From NCBI GenBank assembly GCA_003233535.1, contig QIMA01000589.1:1-6647 (forward strand): DNA of 6,647 nt. The letters are read 5' to 3'. Shown one piece after another: positions 1 to 6,509 of this stretch (position 1 is the first letter of the stretch; the number at the start of each line of letters is the position of its first letter). Made by a program: the position numbers and the translations under genes. The DNA is from Rhodanobacteraceae bacterium (GTDB lineage Bacteria > Pseudomonadota > Gammaproteobacteria > Xanthomonadales > SZUA-5). The notes under the pieces were generated by a model. The model was not told where the DNA came from. It did not search any database and was given only the letters and a program-made list of their open reading frames with translations.

Positions 1-1860
1 ACCGCCGCCGGTGGTCATCGAGATGGCCACGAACATGCCGGTGATAATGGTGCCGATCAGCACGCCACCGAGGGCCTTGACGCCGGCACCCGGGCCGAGC
101 AGCCAGTTGAAACCGAAGGCCACGACAACCGGCAGCAGGACCGGCAGCAAGGCAGGAACGATCATTTCCTTGATTGCCGAGCGGGTCAGCATGTCGACTG
201 CGCGGGAATAATCCGGTTTAGCGGTGCCTTCCATGATGCCGGGGATCTCTTTGAACTGCCGGCGCACTTCAGTTACTACTGAGCTAGCTGCGCGACCCAC
301 TGCATCCATCGCCATGGCGCCGAACAAAAAGGGCACCATGCCGCCGATCAACAGCCCGACCAGAACCACGTGATCGGACAGATCGAAGCTGACGCCCATC
401 CCGTAGGCTTCCAGCTTGTGGGTGTAGTCAGCGAACAGCACCAGCGCGGCCAGACCGGCTGAGCCGATGGCGTAGCCCTTGGTGACGGCCTTGGTGGTGT
501 TGCCCACCGCATCCAGGGGATCGGTGATGTTGCGGATATCTTCACCCAACTCGGCCATTTCGGCGATACCGCCGGCGTTGTCGGTGATCGGACCGTAGGC
601 ATCCAGCGCGACGATCATGCCGGTCATGCTGAGCATGGCTGTCGCTGCGACGGCGATACCGTAGAGCCCGGCTAGCTCATGAGCGCCAAGAATCGAGGCA
701 CACACGGCCAGCACTGGCCATGCGGTGGACTTCATCGAGATACCCAGGCCGGCAATGATGTTAGTGCCGTGTCCGGTGGTCGAGGCAGCGGCGATATGCT
801 TGACTGGCGCGTACTCGGTGCCGGTGTAGTACTCGGTGATCACGACCATGACACCGGTCAAAACCAGGCCAATAAGCGCTGCACCGTAGATGTTCAGTGC
901 GGGAATCGTGCCGCCGCTCATCAGTTCGGTGGTGATTGGGTAGAACAATGCTGCGGCGATGACGGCAGAGACGACTACGCCCTTGTACAACGCCGGCATG
1001 ATCTTGCCGTTAGAGCCGATCTTGACGAAGAAGGTGCCGATGATCGAGCCGATAATCGACGCGCCGCCCAGTACCAGCGGATAGAGCACCGCATTGGCGC
1101 CGGCTTCGGCCGCATAAATAGAACCGACCAGCATGGTGGCGATAACGGTTACCGCGTAGGTTTCGAACAAATCGGCTGCCATACCGGCGCAGTCACCGAC
1201 GTTGTCGCCCACGTTGTCGGCGATAACGGCCGGGTTGCGCGGGTCATCTTCCGGGATACCGGCTTCTACCTTGCCGACCAAGTCAGCGCCGACATCGGCG
1301 CCCTTGGTGAAGATACCGCCGCCCAGGCGCGCAAAGATCGAGATCAGCGACGAGCCGAAGGCTAGGCCGATCAGCGCGTTGAGGATCGCGTCGATCTCCA
1401 TACCCTGCGCTTTGAGGATGCCGTAGAAGCCGGCAACGCCGATCAGGCCAAGTCCGACGACCAGCATGCCGGTGATCGCACCGCCCCGGAAAGCGACGTT
1501 CATTGCCGCCGAAATGCCCTTACGAGCCGCTTCGGTGGTGCGCACGTTAGCGCGCACCGAGACGAACATTCCGATATAGCCAGTGGCCCCGGAAAGTACC
1601 GCGCCGATCAGAAAGCCGATTGCCGTGATCCACGACAAGGCCAGTCCGATAATCACGAACAAGACCGCACCAACGATAGCAATCGCGGTGTATTGGCGGT
1701 TCAAATAGGCTTTGGCGCCTTCCTGAATAGCCCCGGCAATGGCGACCATGCGCTCATTACCTTCCGGCTGCTTAAGAATCCACAGCGTGGAAATCAAGCC
1801 ATAAACTACTGCGAGTACCGCGCATCCCAGCGCGATCAACAGTCCGTATTCTACCAACAT
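1..1860 (-). CDS. hppA: K+-independent membrane-bound proton-pumping pyrophosphatase (partial, 3' end outside window)
   Basis: This integral inner-membrane pump couples hydrolysis of pyrophosphate to two phosphates with proton export. The 620 residues visible run from the ATG at 1860 to the left edge in one uninterrupted frame; the family is usually about 660-700 residues, so the last tail is missing. The N-terminus is a hydrophobic helix ([20 protein letters not shown]). The catalytic signature is complete: DVGADLVGK at 189-197, then [20 protein letters not shown] at 204-223, holding the Mg-PPi-binding Asp and Lys residues. Many further hydrophobic segments follow. The motif GNTTKA with K457 and T460 is the signature of the K+-independent, Na+-independent H+-pumping class; K+-dependent enzymes have Ala at the Lys position. 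The start is supported by a GGGGG tract about six bases upstream and by the N-terminal match to the family. The gene is divergent from the SRPBCC remnant. The identification is very secure. Confidence 0.97.
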   Translation of the reverse strand, partial: MLVEYGLLIALGCAVLAVVYGLISTLWILKQPEGNERMVAIAGAIQEGAKAYLNRQYTAIAIVGAVLFVIIGLALSWITAIGFLIGAVLSGATGYIGMFVSVRANVRTTEAARKGISAAMNVAFRGGAITGMLVVGLGLIGVAGFYGILKAQGMEIDAILNALIGLAFGSSLISIFARLGGGIFTKGADVGADLVGKVEAGIPEDDPRNPAVIADNVGDNVGDCAGMAADLFETYAVTVIATMLVGSIYAAEAGANAVLYPLVLGGASIIGSIIGTFFVKIGSNGKIMPALYKGVVVSAVIAAALFYPITTELMSGGTIPALNIYGAALIGLVLTGVMVVITEYYTGTEYAPVKHIAAASTTGHGTNIIAGLGISMKSTAWPVLAVCASILGAHELAGLYGIAVAATAMLSMTGMIVALDAYGPITDNAGGIAEMAELGEDIRNITDPLDAVGNTTKAVTKGYAIGSAGLAALVLFADYTHKLEAYGMGVSFDLSDHVVLVGLLIGGMVPFLFGAMAMDAVGRAASSVVTEVRRQFKEIPGIMEGTAKPDYSRAVDMLTRSAIKEMIVPALLPVLLPVVVAFGFNWLLGPGAGVKALGGVLIGTIITGMFVAISMTTGGG

Positions 1861-1928
1861 GGAAAACCCCCGAGCGAGGTGAAACGAAAGGAACGCGCAC
1901 CCCTCCCCGGCAGCACGCGAGGGCGCGG

Positions 1929-1934
1929 AGTATA
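1929..1934 (-). promoter_or_regulatory. Candidate -10 element for hppA
   Basis: On the minus strand this reads TATACT, a good match to the sigma-70 -10 consensus. It lies about 70 bases upstream of the hppA ATG, predicting a leader of roughly 60 nucleotides. The best -35-like hexamer, TTGGGG, sits about 19 bases further upstream, which is longer than ideal. The assignment rests on motif resemblance and position only. Confidence 0.4.
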
Positions 1935-2075
1935 CACAGCGCAGCGCCTTCGACCCCAATGTTGGAGTCGATTCGCGGCAATTATTTTCGCTATTTACGG
2001 GCAAAGCGGGTCGAATAAGCAAATCTGGACCGGATTCGCCCCCACTGATCAAGGTCGCAGTGCACCCCCAAGGGT

Positions 2076-2081
2076 TAGAAT
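2076..2081 (+). promoter_or_regulatory. Candidate -10 element for the SRPBCC remnant / CNB-rhodanese gene
   Basis: TAGAAT in the context GGGTTAGAATC is a strong -10-like hexamer, 29 bases before the GTG start at 2110. No convincing -35 hexamer is seen at 16-18 bases upstream. If it is active, it would transcribe the broken SRPBCC gene and possibly read on into the intact gene at 2538, which begins only eight bases after the remnant ends. Confidence 0.4.
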
Positions 2082-2109
2082 CAACACATACCCTAAATCG
2101 GACAAATCG

Positions 2110-2529
2110 GTGAAATTGATTACTCGATTATTCCAGCTGCTGCTGCTGGTTGTTGCTGTAATCATCGTAGGCGTTGCCTACCTGTTGCCGCGCGAGGTGG
2201 CCGCCGAGCGCTCCGTGGTAATCGCCAAGCCGCAGGCCACGCTGTTCACGCTGCTGGCGAGCATGGATCGCTTCAACGACTGGTCGCCTTGGTACGGGCG
2301 CGACCCCAACGCCACTTACAGCACGGCCGGTCCTGAGTATGGCGTGGGGGCGCAGACCCTGATCTACGTGGCGCAGACCACGACGATCCCACGGTTGTGG
2401 CAGTCGAAGCGCTAAAAACCGAAATCTATCTGCCGATCAAGTAATGTGGTGTAGAGAATCGGCTCGTACTACGGCAACATCAAACACCAAGGCGAGAATT
2501 TTTTGATCGCCATGCTTTCGGCGGGGTAG
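2110..2529 (+). pseudogene. Degraded membrane-anchored SRPBCC (polyketide cyclase/START-like) gene
   Basis: From the GTG at 2110 the frame encodes a membrane anchor (LLLLVVAVIIVGVAYLLP), then the classic SRPBCC start: ERSVVIAKPQATLFTLLASM, then FNDWSPWYGRDPNATYS and GPEYGVGAQ. This frame stops at 2413-2415 after about 101 codons, ending in TTIPRLWQSKR, which does not look like the family. A shifted frame at 2379-2441 reads HDDPTVVAVEALKTEIYLPIK, whose DDPTV resembles the SDDPxVG strand that should come next, then hits TAA. The original frame resumes at 2455-2526 with IGSYYGNIKHQGENF, which is weakly like the family's C-terminal GRYFG...G.DFEKGL segment. Intact relatives are about 160-190 residues, so the middle appears deleted as well as frameshifted. 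Substrate and function are unknown even for intact homologues. The N-terminal family call is firm; the two downstream remnants are interpretation. No clear ribosome-binding site precedes the GTG. Confidence 0.72.
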
Positions 2530-2537
2530 GGGTAGCA

Positions 2538-3587
2538 ATGAGCATCGATATAGACCGATTGAAGACGCTCTACCCGCTCGACTCCATGCGTCCGGAGCAT
2601 CTTGATGCCTTAGTGCGCGAAGGCGAGGGCGAGGAGTTAGGTCGCAACGAGGTGCTGTTCCGCGAAGGCGACATCGATGAGCATGCCTATTATTTGCTTA
2701 GCGGAGAAGTCGAGGGCGCCTACAGCGACGGGCGTACCAAGAGCATCAGCGCTGATTCGATTCAGGGCCGTTACCCGGTGGGTGATCTGCAGCCCAGGCG
2801 ATTCACCGCCACTATCTCCAGCTTGTCAGCCAGCGTGTTGCGCTTCGATAGACGTTACCTAGAGAAGGTCATCACTTTCGATCAGTTGGTCCGCTCTGGC
2901 CAACTAAAATCTGATCCAAACGATCCAGACTCCAGCCGCTGGGCCTTTCGATTGCTGCAGAGCAAAGCGTTGCGCAAGGTGCCGGCCGGCAGTTTGGAAC
3001 GGCTGTTTACCCGCTTCGAAGAAATCCCCGTGACCGACGGTCAAGCGATCATTCGCGAAGGTGACGACGGCGACTACTACTACGTGATCAAAGAGGGTGC
3101 GGCTGCGGTGAGCCAACTGCAGGATTCCGGCCCGGCTGTCGTCGCCTACCTAGTCCGTGGCGACAGCTTTGGCGAAGATGCCTTGTTGTCCAATAGCGTA
3201 CGTAACGCCAGCGTCAACATGATCAAAGACGGTCTGCTAATGCGCTTGGCGAAGAGTAATTTTGGCGAGTTGCTTAAGCAACCAGTGGTGGAATGGATCA
3301 CCCCCGGCAAGGCATCCATCTATGTGCGCAAGGGCGCTGGCGTGATTGACGTGCGCATGCGTGAAGAATTCGAGGAGCGGGCGATCAAGGGCGCGCTGAA
3401 CCTGCCGCTATACCGGCTGCGCGAGCATTTGGTGGAGTTGGATAAGAAAACCCGCTATGTCTGCTACTGCAACACCGGCGAACGCAGCGCCGCTGCTGCA
3501 TTTATCCTCAACAAGATGGGTTTTGAGGCAGTCGCTTTGGCCGGTGGTTTGTCGGCGATGATTAAGCAGATGGATAAGAAGGGCTGA
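2538..3587 (+). CDS. Tandem cyclic-nucleotide-binding domains fused to a rhodanese domain
   Basis: This is a 349-residue soluble, presumably cytoplasmic protein with no signal peptide or membrane segment. CNB fold 1 spans about 8-105, CNB fold 2 about 141-240, and a rhodanese domain about 256-345. Fold 2 keeps the phosphate-binding cassette FGEDALLSNSVRNA, with Glu213 and Arg222 where cAMP/cGMP-binding proteins have them. Fold 1 keeps beta-roll features (FREGDIDEHAYYLLSGEVEG) but has GD at 82-83 for GE and lacks the Arg, so it probably does not bind nucleotide. The rhodanese domain has VIDVR at 269-273, IKGALNLP, and the active loop CNTGERS with Cys311 as the likely persulfide-forming residue. 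No helix-turn-helix is visible, so this is not a Crp/Fnr regulator. The ATG at 2538 is preceded by AGGGG five bases upstream. A nucleotide-gated sulfurtransferase or redox sensor is plausible; ligand and sulfur acceptor cannot be read from sequence. It converges on parE. Confidence 0.93.
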   Translation: MSIDIDRLKTLYPLDSMRPEHLDALVREGEGEELGRNEVLFREGDIDEHAYYLLSGEVEGAYSDGRTKSISADSIQGRYPVGDLQPRRFTATISSLSASVLRFDRRYLEKVITFDQLVRSGQLKSDPNDPDSSRWAFRLLQSKALRKVPAGSLERLFTRFEEIPVTDGQAIIREGDDGDYYYVIKEGAAAVSQLQDSGPAVVAYLVRGDSFGEDALLSNSVRNASVNMIKDGLLMRLAKSNFGELLKQPVVEWITPGKASIYVRKGAGVIDVRMREEFEERAIKGALNLPLYRLREHLVELDKKTRYVCYCNTGERSAAAAFILNKMGFEAVALAGGLSAMIKQMDKKG

Positions 3588-3601
3588 GGGCTGAGGGCTG
3601 A
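3581..3601 (+). repeat. Three tandem GGGCTGA heptamers
   Basis: Three exact head-to-tail copies of GGGCTGA occupy 3581-3587, 3588-3594 and 3595-3601. The first copy encodes the last glycine and the TGA stop of the CNB-rhodanese gene. Because the stop lies in the first copy, gain or loss of downstream copies would not alter the protein. Confidence 0.9.
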
Positions 3602-3646
3602 GAAGGGCAAGAGCGTGGTCCCCAACAGTCGCTGCGACCTAACGCT

Positions 3647-3717
3647 GCTGGCTTCGCTTTCGTTATCTTCCGACGAGAACTCTCGCGAAAGCGCGAATCA
3701 CGCGGCTGCCAGCTTTT
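3647..3717 (+). terminator. Candidate terminator of the CNB-rhodanese transcript
   Basis: The stem GCTGGC/GCCAGC, with the inner arm CGCTTTCG/CGAAAGCG, is followed directly by TTTT on the plus strand, about 60 bases after the CNB-rhodanese stop. The hairpin is long and has a large asymmetric internal loop and only four T residues, so it is not a textbook intrinsic terminator. Termination somewhere here is expected because parE converges from the other side. Confidence 0.35.
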
Positions 3718-3733
3718 CCTCAGCCCTAAAAAA

Positions 3734-5626
3734 TCACACCTCCGCCAAATCCCCCTTCGTCTCCAGCCAGGCGCGCCGATCGCTGGCGCGCTTCTTAGCT
3801 AAGAGCATATCGAGCATTTTGCGGGCACCTTCCTCACCTTCCTCGCCGTCGATGGTTAGCTGCACCAAGCGGCGGGTGTCTGGGTGGATGGTGGACTCGC
3901 GCAGTTGGGACGGGTTCATTTCGCCTAAGCCTTTGAAACGCATTACGTTCACTTGGCCTTTCATTTTGTCGCGCTCGATCCGTTCCAGCATCATGTTGCG
4001 CTCGCTTTCATCCAGGCAGTAGAAGACCTTCTTGCCGACGTCTACGCGGTACAGAGGCGGCATTGCCACATAGACGTGGCCGGAGGCCACCAGGGCCCTG
4101 AAATGGCGCAGGAACAGCGCTGAAAGCAGCGTGGCGATGTGCAGGCCATCTGAGTCGGCATCGGCGAGGATGATGATCTTGCCGTAGCGCAGTCCGGAGA
4201 TGTCTTCTTTGCCCGGATCCAGGCCCATGGCCACGGCTAGATCGTGCACCTCTTGTGACGCCAATACCGCACCGGATTCAACTTCCCAGGTGTTCAGGAT
4301 CTTGCCGCGCAGCGGCAAGATCGCCTGAAAATCTTTGTCGCGGGCCTGTTTAGCCGAACCGCCGGCCGAGTCGCCCTCGACCAAGAACAGCTCGGTGCGG
4401 GAAAGATCCTGGCTCTGACAGTCGGACAGCTTGCCGGGTAGGGCGGGACCGGTGGTGATCTTCTTACGCACCACTTGGCGCTCGCTCTTCAGTCGCGTCT
4501 GCGCCCGGGAGATCGCCAGTTGAGCGATCTGCTCACCCATCTCAACGTGTTGATTGAGCCACAGGCTGAAGGCGTCGTGGATGATCCCCTGGACAAACGG
4601 GGCGGCAGAACGGGAGGACAAGCGTTCTTTGGTTTGTCCGGAGAACTGCGGGTCCTGCTGCTTCAGCGACAGTACGAAGCAAAGCCGGTCCCAGACATCT
4701 TCCGGAGCCAATTTGACCCCGCGCGGGAGCAAAGTGCGGAACTCGCAAAAATCACGAATCGATTCGGTTAGCCCGCTGCGCAAGCCATTAGCGTGGGTGC
4801 CGTGCTGAATGGTGGGGATCAGATTGACGTAGCTTTCCTGGGTTGGCTCGCCTTCCGGTAGCCACGCCAGCGCCCACTCCAGGGCCTCGTGCGTGCGCTC
4901 TATGCACCCGATGAACAGGTCCGGTGGCAAGTATTGCTGGTCGGCCAGCATGCCGCGCAGATAGTCGGCCAGCCCGTCTTCGTAATACCAGCGTTCACGC
5001 TCACCGCTGGCCACGTCAACCAACTCCACCGCCAGTCCCCGACAGAGCACGGCCTTGGCGCGGAGCAGGTGGCGCAGCCGCGGCACCGAGAACTTGGGAG
5101 AATCGAAATACTTAGCATCTGGCCAAAAACGCAGGCGCGTGCCGGTGTTGCGCTTGCCGACGCTTCCGATCTCGGTGAGCGGCTGGTCTGGATCGCCATC
5201 TGCGAAACTCAATCGATACTCAATGCTGTCGCGTTTGATGTTCAGGTCTACGCGTGTGGACAGCGCATTGACGACGGAAACGCCGACTCCGTGCAGACCG
5301 CCGGAAAAATTGTAGCTGCGGTTAGAGAATTTGCCGCCAGCGTGTAACCGGCACATGATCAGCTCGACGCCAGGTACGCCGTGTTCGGGATGGATGTCGA
5401 CCGGCATGCCGCGACCGTCGTCGACCACCTCGAGCGACCCATCGGGATGCAGATACACCTCGATCAGCTTGGCGTGGCCACCGAGGGCCTCATCGACGGC
5501 GTTATCGATCACCTCTTGCGCCAGATGATTAGGACGGACGGTGTCGGTGTACATGCCGGGTCGGCGCTTGACCGGCTCCAGACCCTGCAGAACCTCAATA
5601 TCGGCGGCGCTATAACGTGAACTCAT
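3734..5626 (-). CDS. parE: DNA topoisomerase IV subunit B
   Basis: ParE is the ATPase subunit of topoisomerase IV (ParC2ParE2), which decatenates replicated chromosomes and relaxes supercoils. At 630 residues it matches the usual ParE length; GyrB is longer, at about 800. The GHKL ATPase part has Glu38 in EVIDNAVDEA, DDGRGMP at 69-75, and the GLHGVG lid at 110-115. The transducer domain holds the QTK loop at 331-333 with Lys333 expected at the ATP gamma-phosphate. The TOPRIM domain has LVEGDSAGGSAKQARD (Glu417), PLRGKILNTWE (438-448) and DADSDG (489-494) for metal binding. FKGLGEMNPSQL at 564-575 is typical of the C-terminal end. The quinolone-associated stretch reads as wild type (D419, LASQE around 455-459). 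The ATG at 5626 gives the expected N-terminus, but no strong Shine-Dalgarno sequence precedes it. Stop TGA at 3734-3736 is followed on the minus strand by six T residues. ParC is not in the window. Confidence 0.98.
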   Translation of the reverse strand: MSSRYSAADIEVLQGLEPVKRRPGMYTDTVRPNHLAQEVIDNAVDEALGGHAKLIEVYLHPDGSLEVVDDGRGMPVDIHPEHGVPGVELIMCRLHAGGKFSNRSYNFSGGLHGVGVSVVNALSTRVDLNIKRDSIEYRLSFADGDPDQPLTEIGSVGKRNTGTRLRFWPDAKYFDSPKFSVPRLRHLLRAKAVLCRGLAVELVDVASGERERWYYEDGLADYLRGMLADQQYLPPDLFIGCIERTHEALEWALAWLPEGEPTQESYVNLIPTIQHGTHANGLRSGLTESIRDFCEFRTLLPRGVKLAPEDVWDRLCFVLSLKQQDPQFSGQTKERLSSRSAAPFVQGIIHDAFSLWLNQHVEMGEQIAQLAISRAQTRLKSERQVVRKKITTGPALPGKLSDCQSQDLSRTELFLVEGDSAGGSAKQARDKDFQAILPLRGKILNTWEVESGAVLASQEVHDLAVAMGLDPGKEDISGLRYGKIIILADADSDGLHIATLLSALFLRHFRALVASGHVYVAMPPLYRVDVGKKVFYCLDESERNMMLERIERDKMKGQVNVMRFKGLGEMNPSQLRESTIHPDTRRLVQLTIDGEEGEEGARKMLDMLLAKKRASDRRAWLETKGDLAEV

Positions 5627-5666
5627 CGGTGTGCGGCGATCCTTCGCATCGGTGGCGTGCGGCGAT
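5624..5666. repeat. Short direct duplication at the parE start
   Basis: Plus-strand 5624-5640 (CATCGGT-GTGCGGCGAT) and 5647-5666 (the same with an extra GGC after CATCGGT) are otherwise identical. The copy at 5624 includes the parE start codon. The upstream copy supplies a second ATG at 5649 on the minus strand, opening an eight-codon frame (MRRIAAHR) whose TGA at 5623-5625 overlaps the parE ATG as ATGA. Confidence 0.75.
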
Positions 5667-5726
5667 GGTGCGAATGCTGGCCGCCGAACGCAAGGGTGAC
5701 GAGCAACAATTTTGCTTATTACTGCC

Positions 5727-5732
5727 TATATA
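5727..5732 (-). promoter_or_regulatory. Candidate -10 element for parE
   Basis: TATATA, within the palindrome CTATATAG (5726-5733), lies about 100 bases upstream of the parE ATG in the most A+T-rich part of the intergenic region. No good -35 hexamer is found at standard spacing. TAATAA just downstream (5715-5720 on the plus strand, read in reverse) is an alternative. Confidence 0.25.
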
Positions 5733-5753
5733 GTCGGTTTTAGCAGGCCAAAT

Positions 5754-5779
5754 TAGCCGTTCGCATGCCGTTTCGGCTA
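5754..5779 (-). terminator. Inverted repeat between the GPP34 gene and parE
   Basis: TAGCCG (5754-5759) and CGGCTA (5774-5779) form a perfect six-base inverted repeat with a 14-base spacer, starting 24 bases after the GPP34 stop on the minus strand. The minus-strand continuation ATTTGG has only a short T run, so it would be a weak terminator. It may instead be a protein-binding site upstream of the putative parE promoter. Confidence 0.3.
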
Positions 5780-5782
5780 CTT

Positions 5783-5825
5783 GATGGCTGACTGGTTGAC
5801 GCCTATCCGATGGTCAGCTGGTTAC
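5783..5825. repeat. Imperfect tandem duplication at the 3' end of the GPP34 gene
   Basis: Read on the minus strand, AACCAGCTGACCATCGGATAG (last codons and stop of the GPP34 gene) is followed shortly by AACCAGTCAGCCATCAAGTAG. The two units are clearly alike and each ends in TAG. The second lies just past the stop codon and looks like a drifted copy of the gene's end, though chance similarity cannot be excluded. Confidence 0.45.
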
Positions 5826-6459
5826 CTAGAGCAAACATGACTGCGACCGCTTCGGCATCGGCTGCATGATCCTTATCCGGCTCGTGCCCCTGAGCCTTGC
5901 GCAGACTCTTAACCCTCAAGCGGAGTAGGTTGGCGTCTGCAGCCTTCAGCAGGTTCGTTGCCAGCCCGGAGCTGATCGCTAAGATCGCCGCGGCGTTTGC
6001 GCGCAGACTTGTGTCGGAACCTCTAGCGGCGTTTTCGAGCAGCTGCAGGCACTCGTTGCTGGCTTGTTTTGAGCGCAGCGGATAACGCCGCGGGCCAAAC
6101 AGCCAGTAGCGTCGGCGACCATCGCCATGCAAAACGCCACGTCCGGCGAGTCCGTTTAGCATCGTCGATCGCAGATGTGGCACGTTATGCAGAGTTAGCA
6201 CAATGGCTTCGGCCGGGGTGAGCGCCCGCTGCGCGCGCTTCAGCGCCGCGCGTGCCTGGTCAACCAAGATATGAAAGCTGGGCAGGTCGTGATCGAGCAG
6301 CAGTTTACCCCGACTGTGCTTGAGCTCTCGGCACACCGCCAGTTCCATCAGCAGAGCGGTTGCGATGAAGCGGGGCTGATGACTCGCAGCGCAATTGGGA
6401 CGCACGCTGCCGTGCATCGGATCGAGTGCGCTAAGCAAAAACAATTCAGCCAACAACAT
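5803..6459 (-). CDS. GPP34 (GOLPH3/VPS74-like) domain protein
   Basis: This 218-residue protein fits the GPP34 family, whose eukaryotic members GOLPH3 and Vps74 bind phosphatidylinositol-4-phosphate on Golgi membranes. The bacterial homologues have no settled role. Support comes from the family's opening helix LLAELFLLSALDPMHGSVRP (2-21), the second helix ALLMELAVCREL (35-46), and the hairpin GRGVLHGDGRRRYWLFGPRRYP (106-127). That hairpin matches the KGVL...LLF...HP element of GOLPH3 but is far richer in Arg, consistent with contact to acidic phospholipids. The remainder is alpha-helical, with no signal peptide or membrane segment, so a cytosolic, peripherally membrane-bound protein is expected. 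The ATG at 6459 places the conserved helix at the very N-terminus; GGGGAAG lies a few bases upstream. The gene is followed by parE on the same strand after 176 bases. The family call is good; the biochemical role is unknown. Confidence 0.82.
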   Translation of the reverse strand: MLLAELFLLSALDPMHGSVRPNCAASHQPRFIATALLMELAVCRELKHSRGKLLLDHDLPSFHILVDQARAALKRAQRALTPAEAIVLTLHNVPHLRSTMLNGLAGRGVLHGDGRRRYWLFGPRRYPLRSKQASNECLQLLENAARGSDTSLRANAAAILAISSGLATNLLKAADANLLRLRVKSLRKAQGHEPDKDHAADAEAVAVMFALGNQLTIG

Positions 6460-6503
6460 CTCGCTTCCCCAACTCCCGCGCTCGGCCAGCGGCCACTGTT
6501 GTC

Positions 6504-6509
6504 AGTGTA
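6504..6509 (-). promoter_or_regulatory. Candidate -10 element for the GPP34 gene
   Basis: On the minus strand GGGTACACT contains a -10-like TACACT, 44 bases upstream of the GPP34 ATG, predicting a leader of about 35-40 nucleotides. No recognisable -35 hexamer accompanies it. The rest of the stretch to the right edge (6510-6647) holds nothing I can call. A minus-strand frame stays open from the edge to 6348, but its product looks like low-information Arg/Pro/Gly sequence. Confidence 0.3.

Larger units (their letters stand above)
3580..3727. repeat. Compact structured intergenic element with terminal inverted repeat
   Basis: AGGGCTGAGG at 3580-3589 (repeated at 3587-3596) is the exact reverse complement of CCTCAGCCCT at 3718-3727, bounding a 148-base segment that nearly fills the gap between the convergent genes. 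Inside lie further complementary arms: GCTGGC (3647-3652) with GCCAGC (3708-3713), and CGCTTTCG (3655-3662) with CGAAAGCG (3686-3693). A run of six A follows the right end. No coding potential is recognisable. It resembles the REP/MITE-like intergenic repeats of some gammaproteobacteria, Xanthomonadales included. With one copy in view, repetitiveness in the genome cannot be shown. Confidence 0.5.

Noticed and set aside
679..1365. Long plus-strand open frame of 228 codons
   Set aside because: It lies wholly antisense to hppA, and its Gly/Arg/Asp-rich product resembles no family. The minus-strand hppA frame is unmistakable.
1693..2109. Extension of the SRPBCC frame back to an ATG at 1693
   Set aside because: It would overlap the 5' end of hppA antisense, and the added 139 residues look non-coding. 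The membrane anchor and family similarity begin at the GTG at 2110.
2538..3587. Crp/Fnr-type transcription factor
   Set aside because: There is no C-terminal helix-turn-helix; that position is taken by a rhodanese domain with its catalytic Cys.
3580..3727. CRISPR-like array
   Set aside because: The heptamers are contiguous with no spacers and are far too short for CRISPR repeats.
4287..4375. Quinolone-resistance substitution in ParE
   Set aside because: The residues around PLRGKILNTWE and LASQE match the usual sensitive sequence, so no resistance claim is justified.
4889..5347. Plus-strand open frame of 152 codons
   Set aside because: It is a shadow of parE on the opposite strand, with no family resemblance. 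Other plus-strand frames between 4475 and 5620 were rejected for the same reason.
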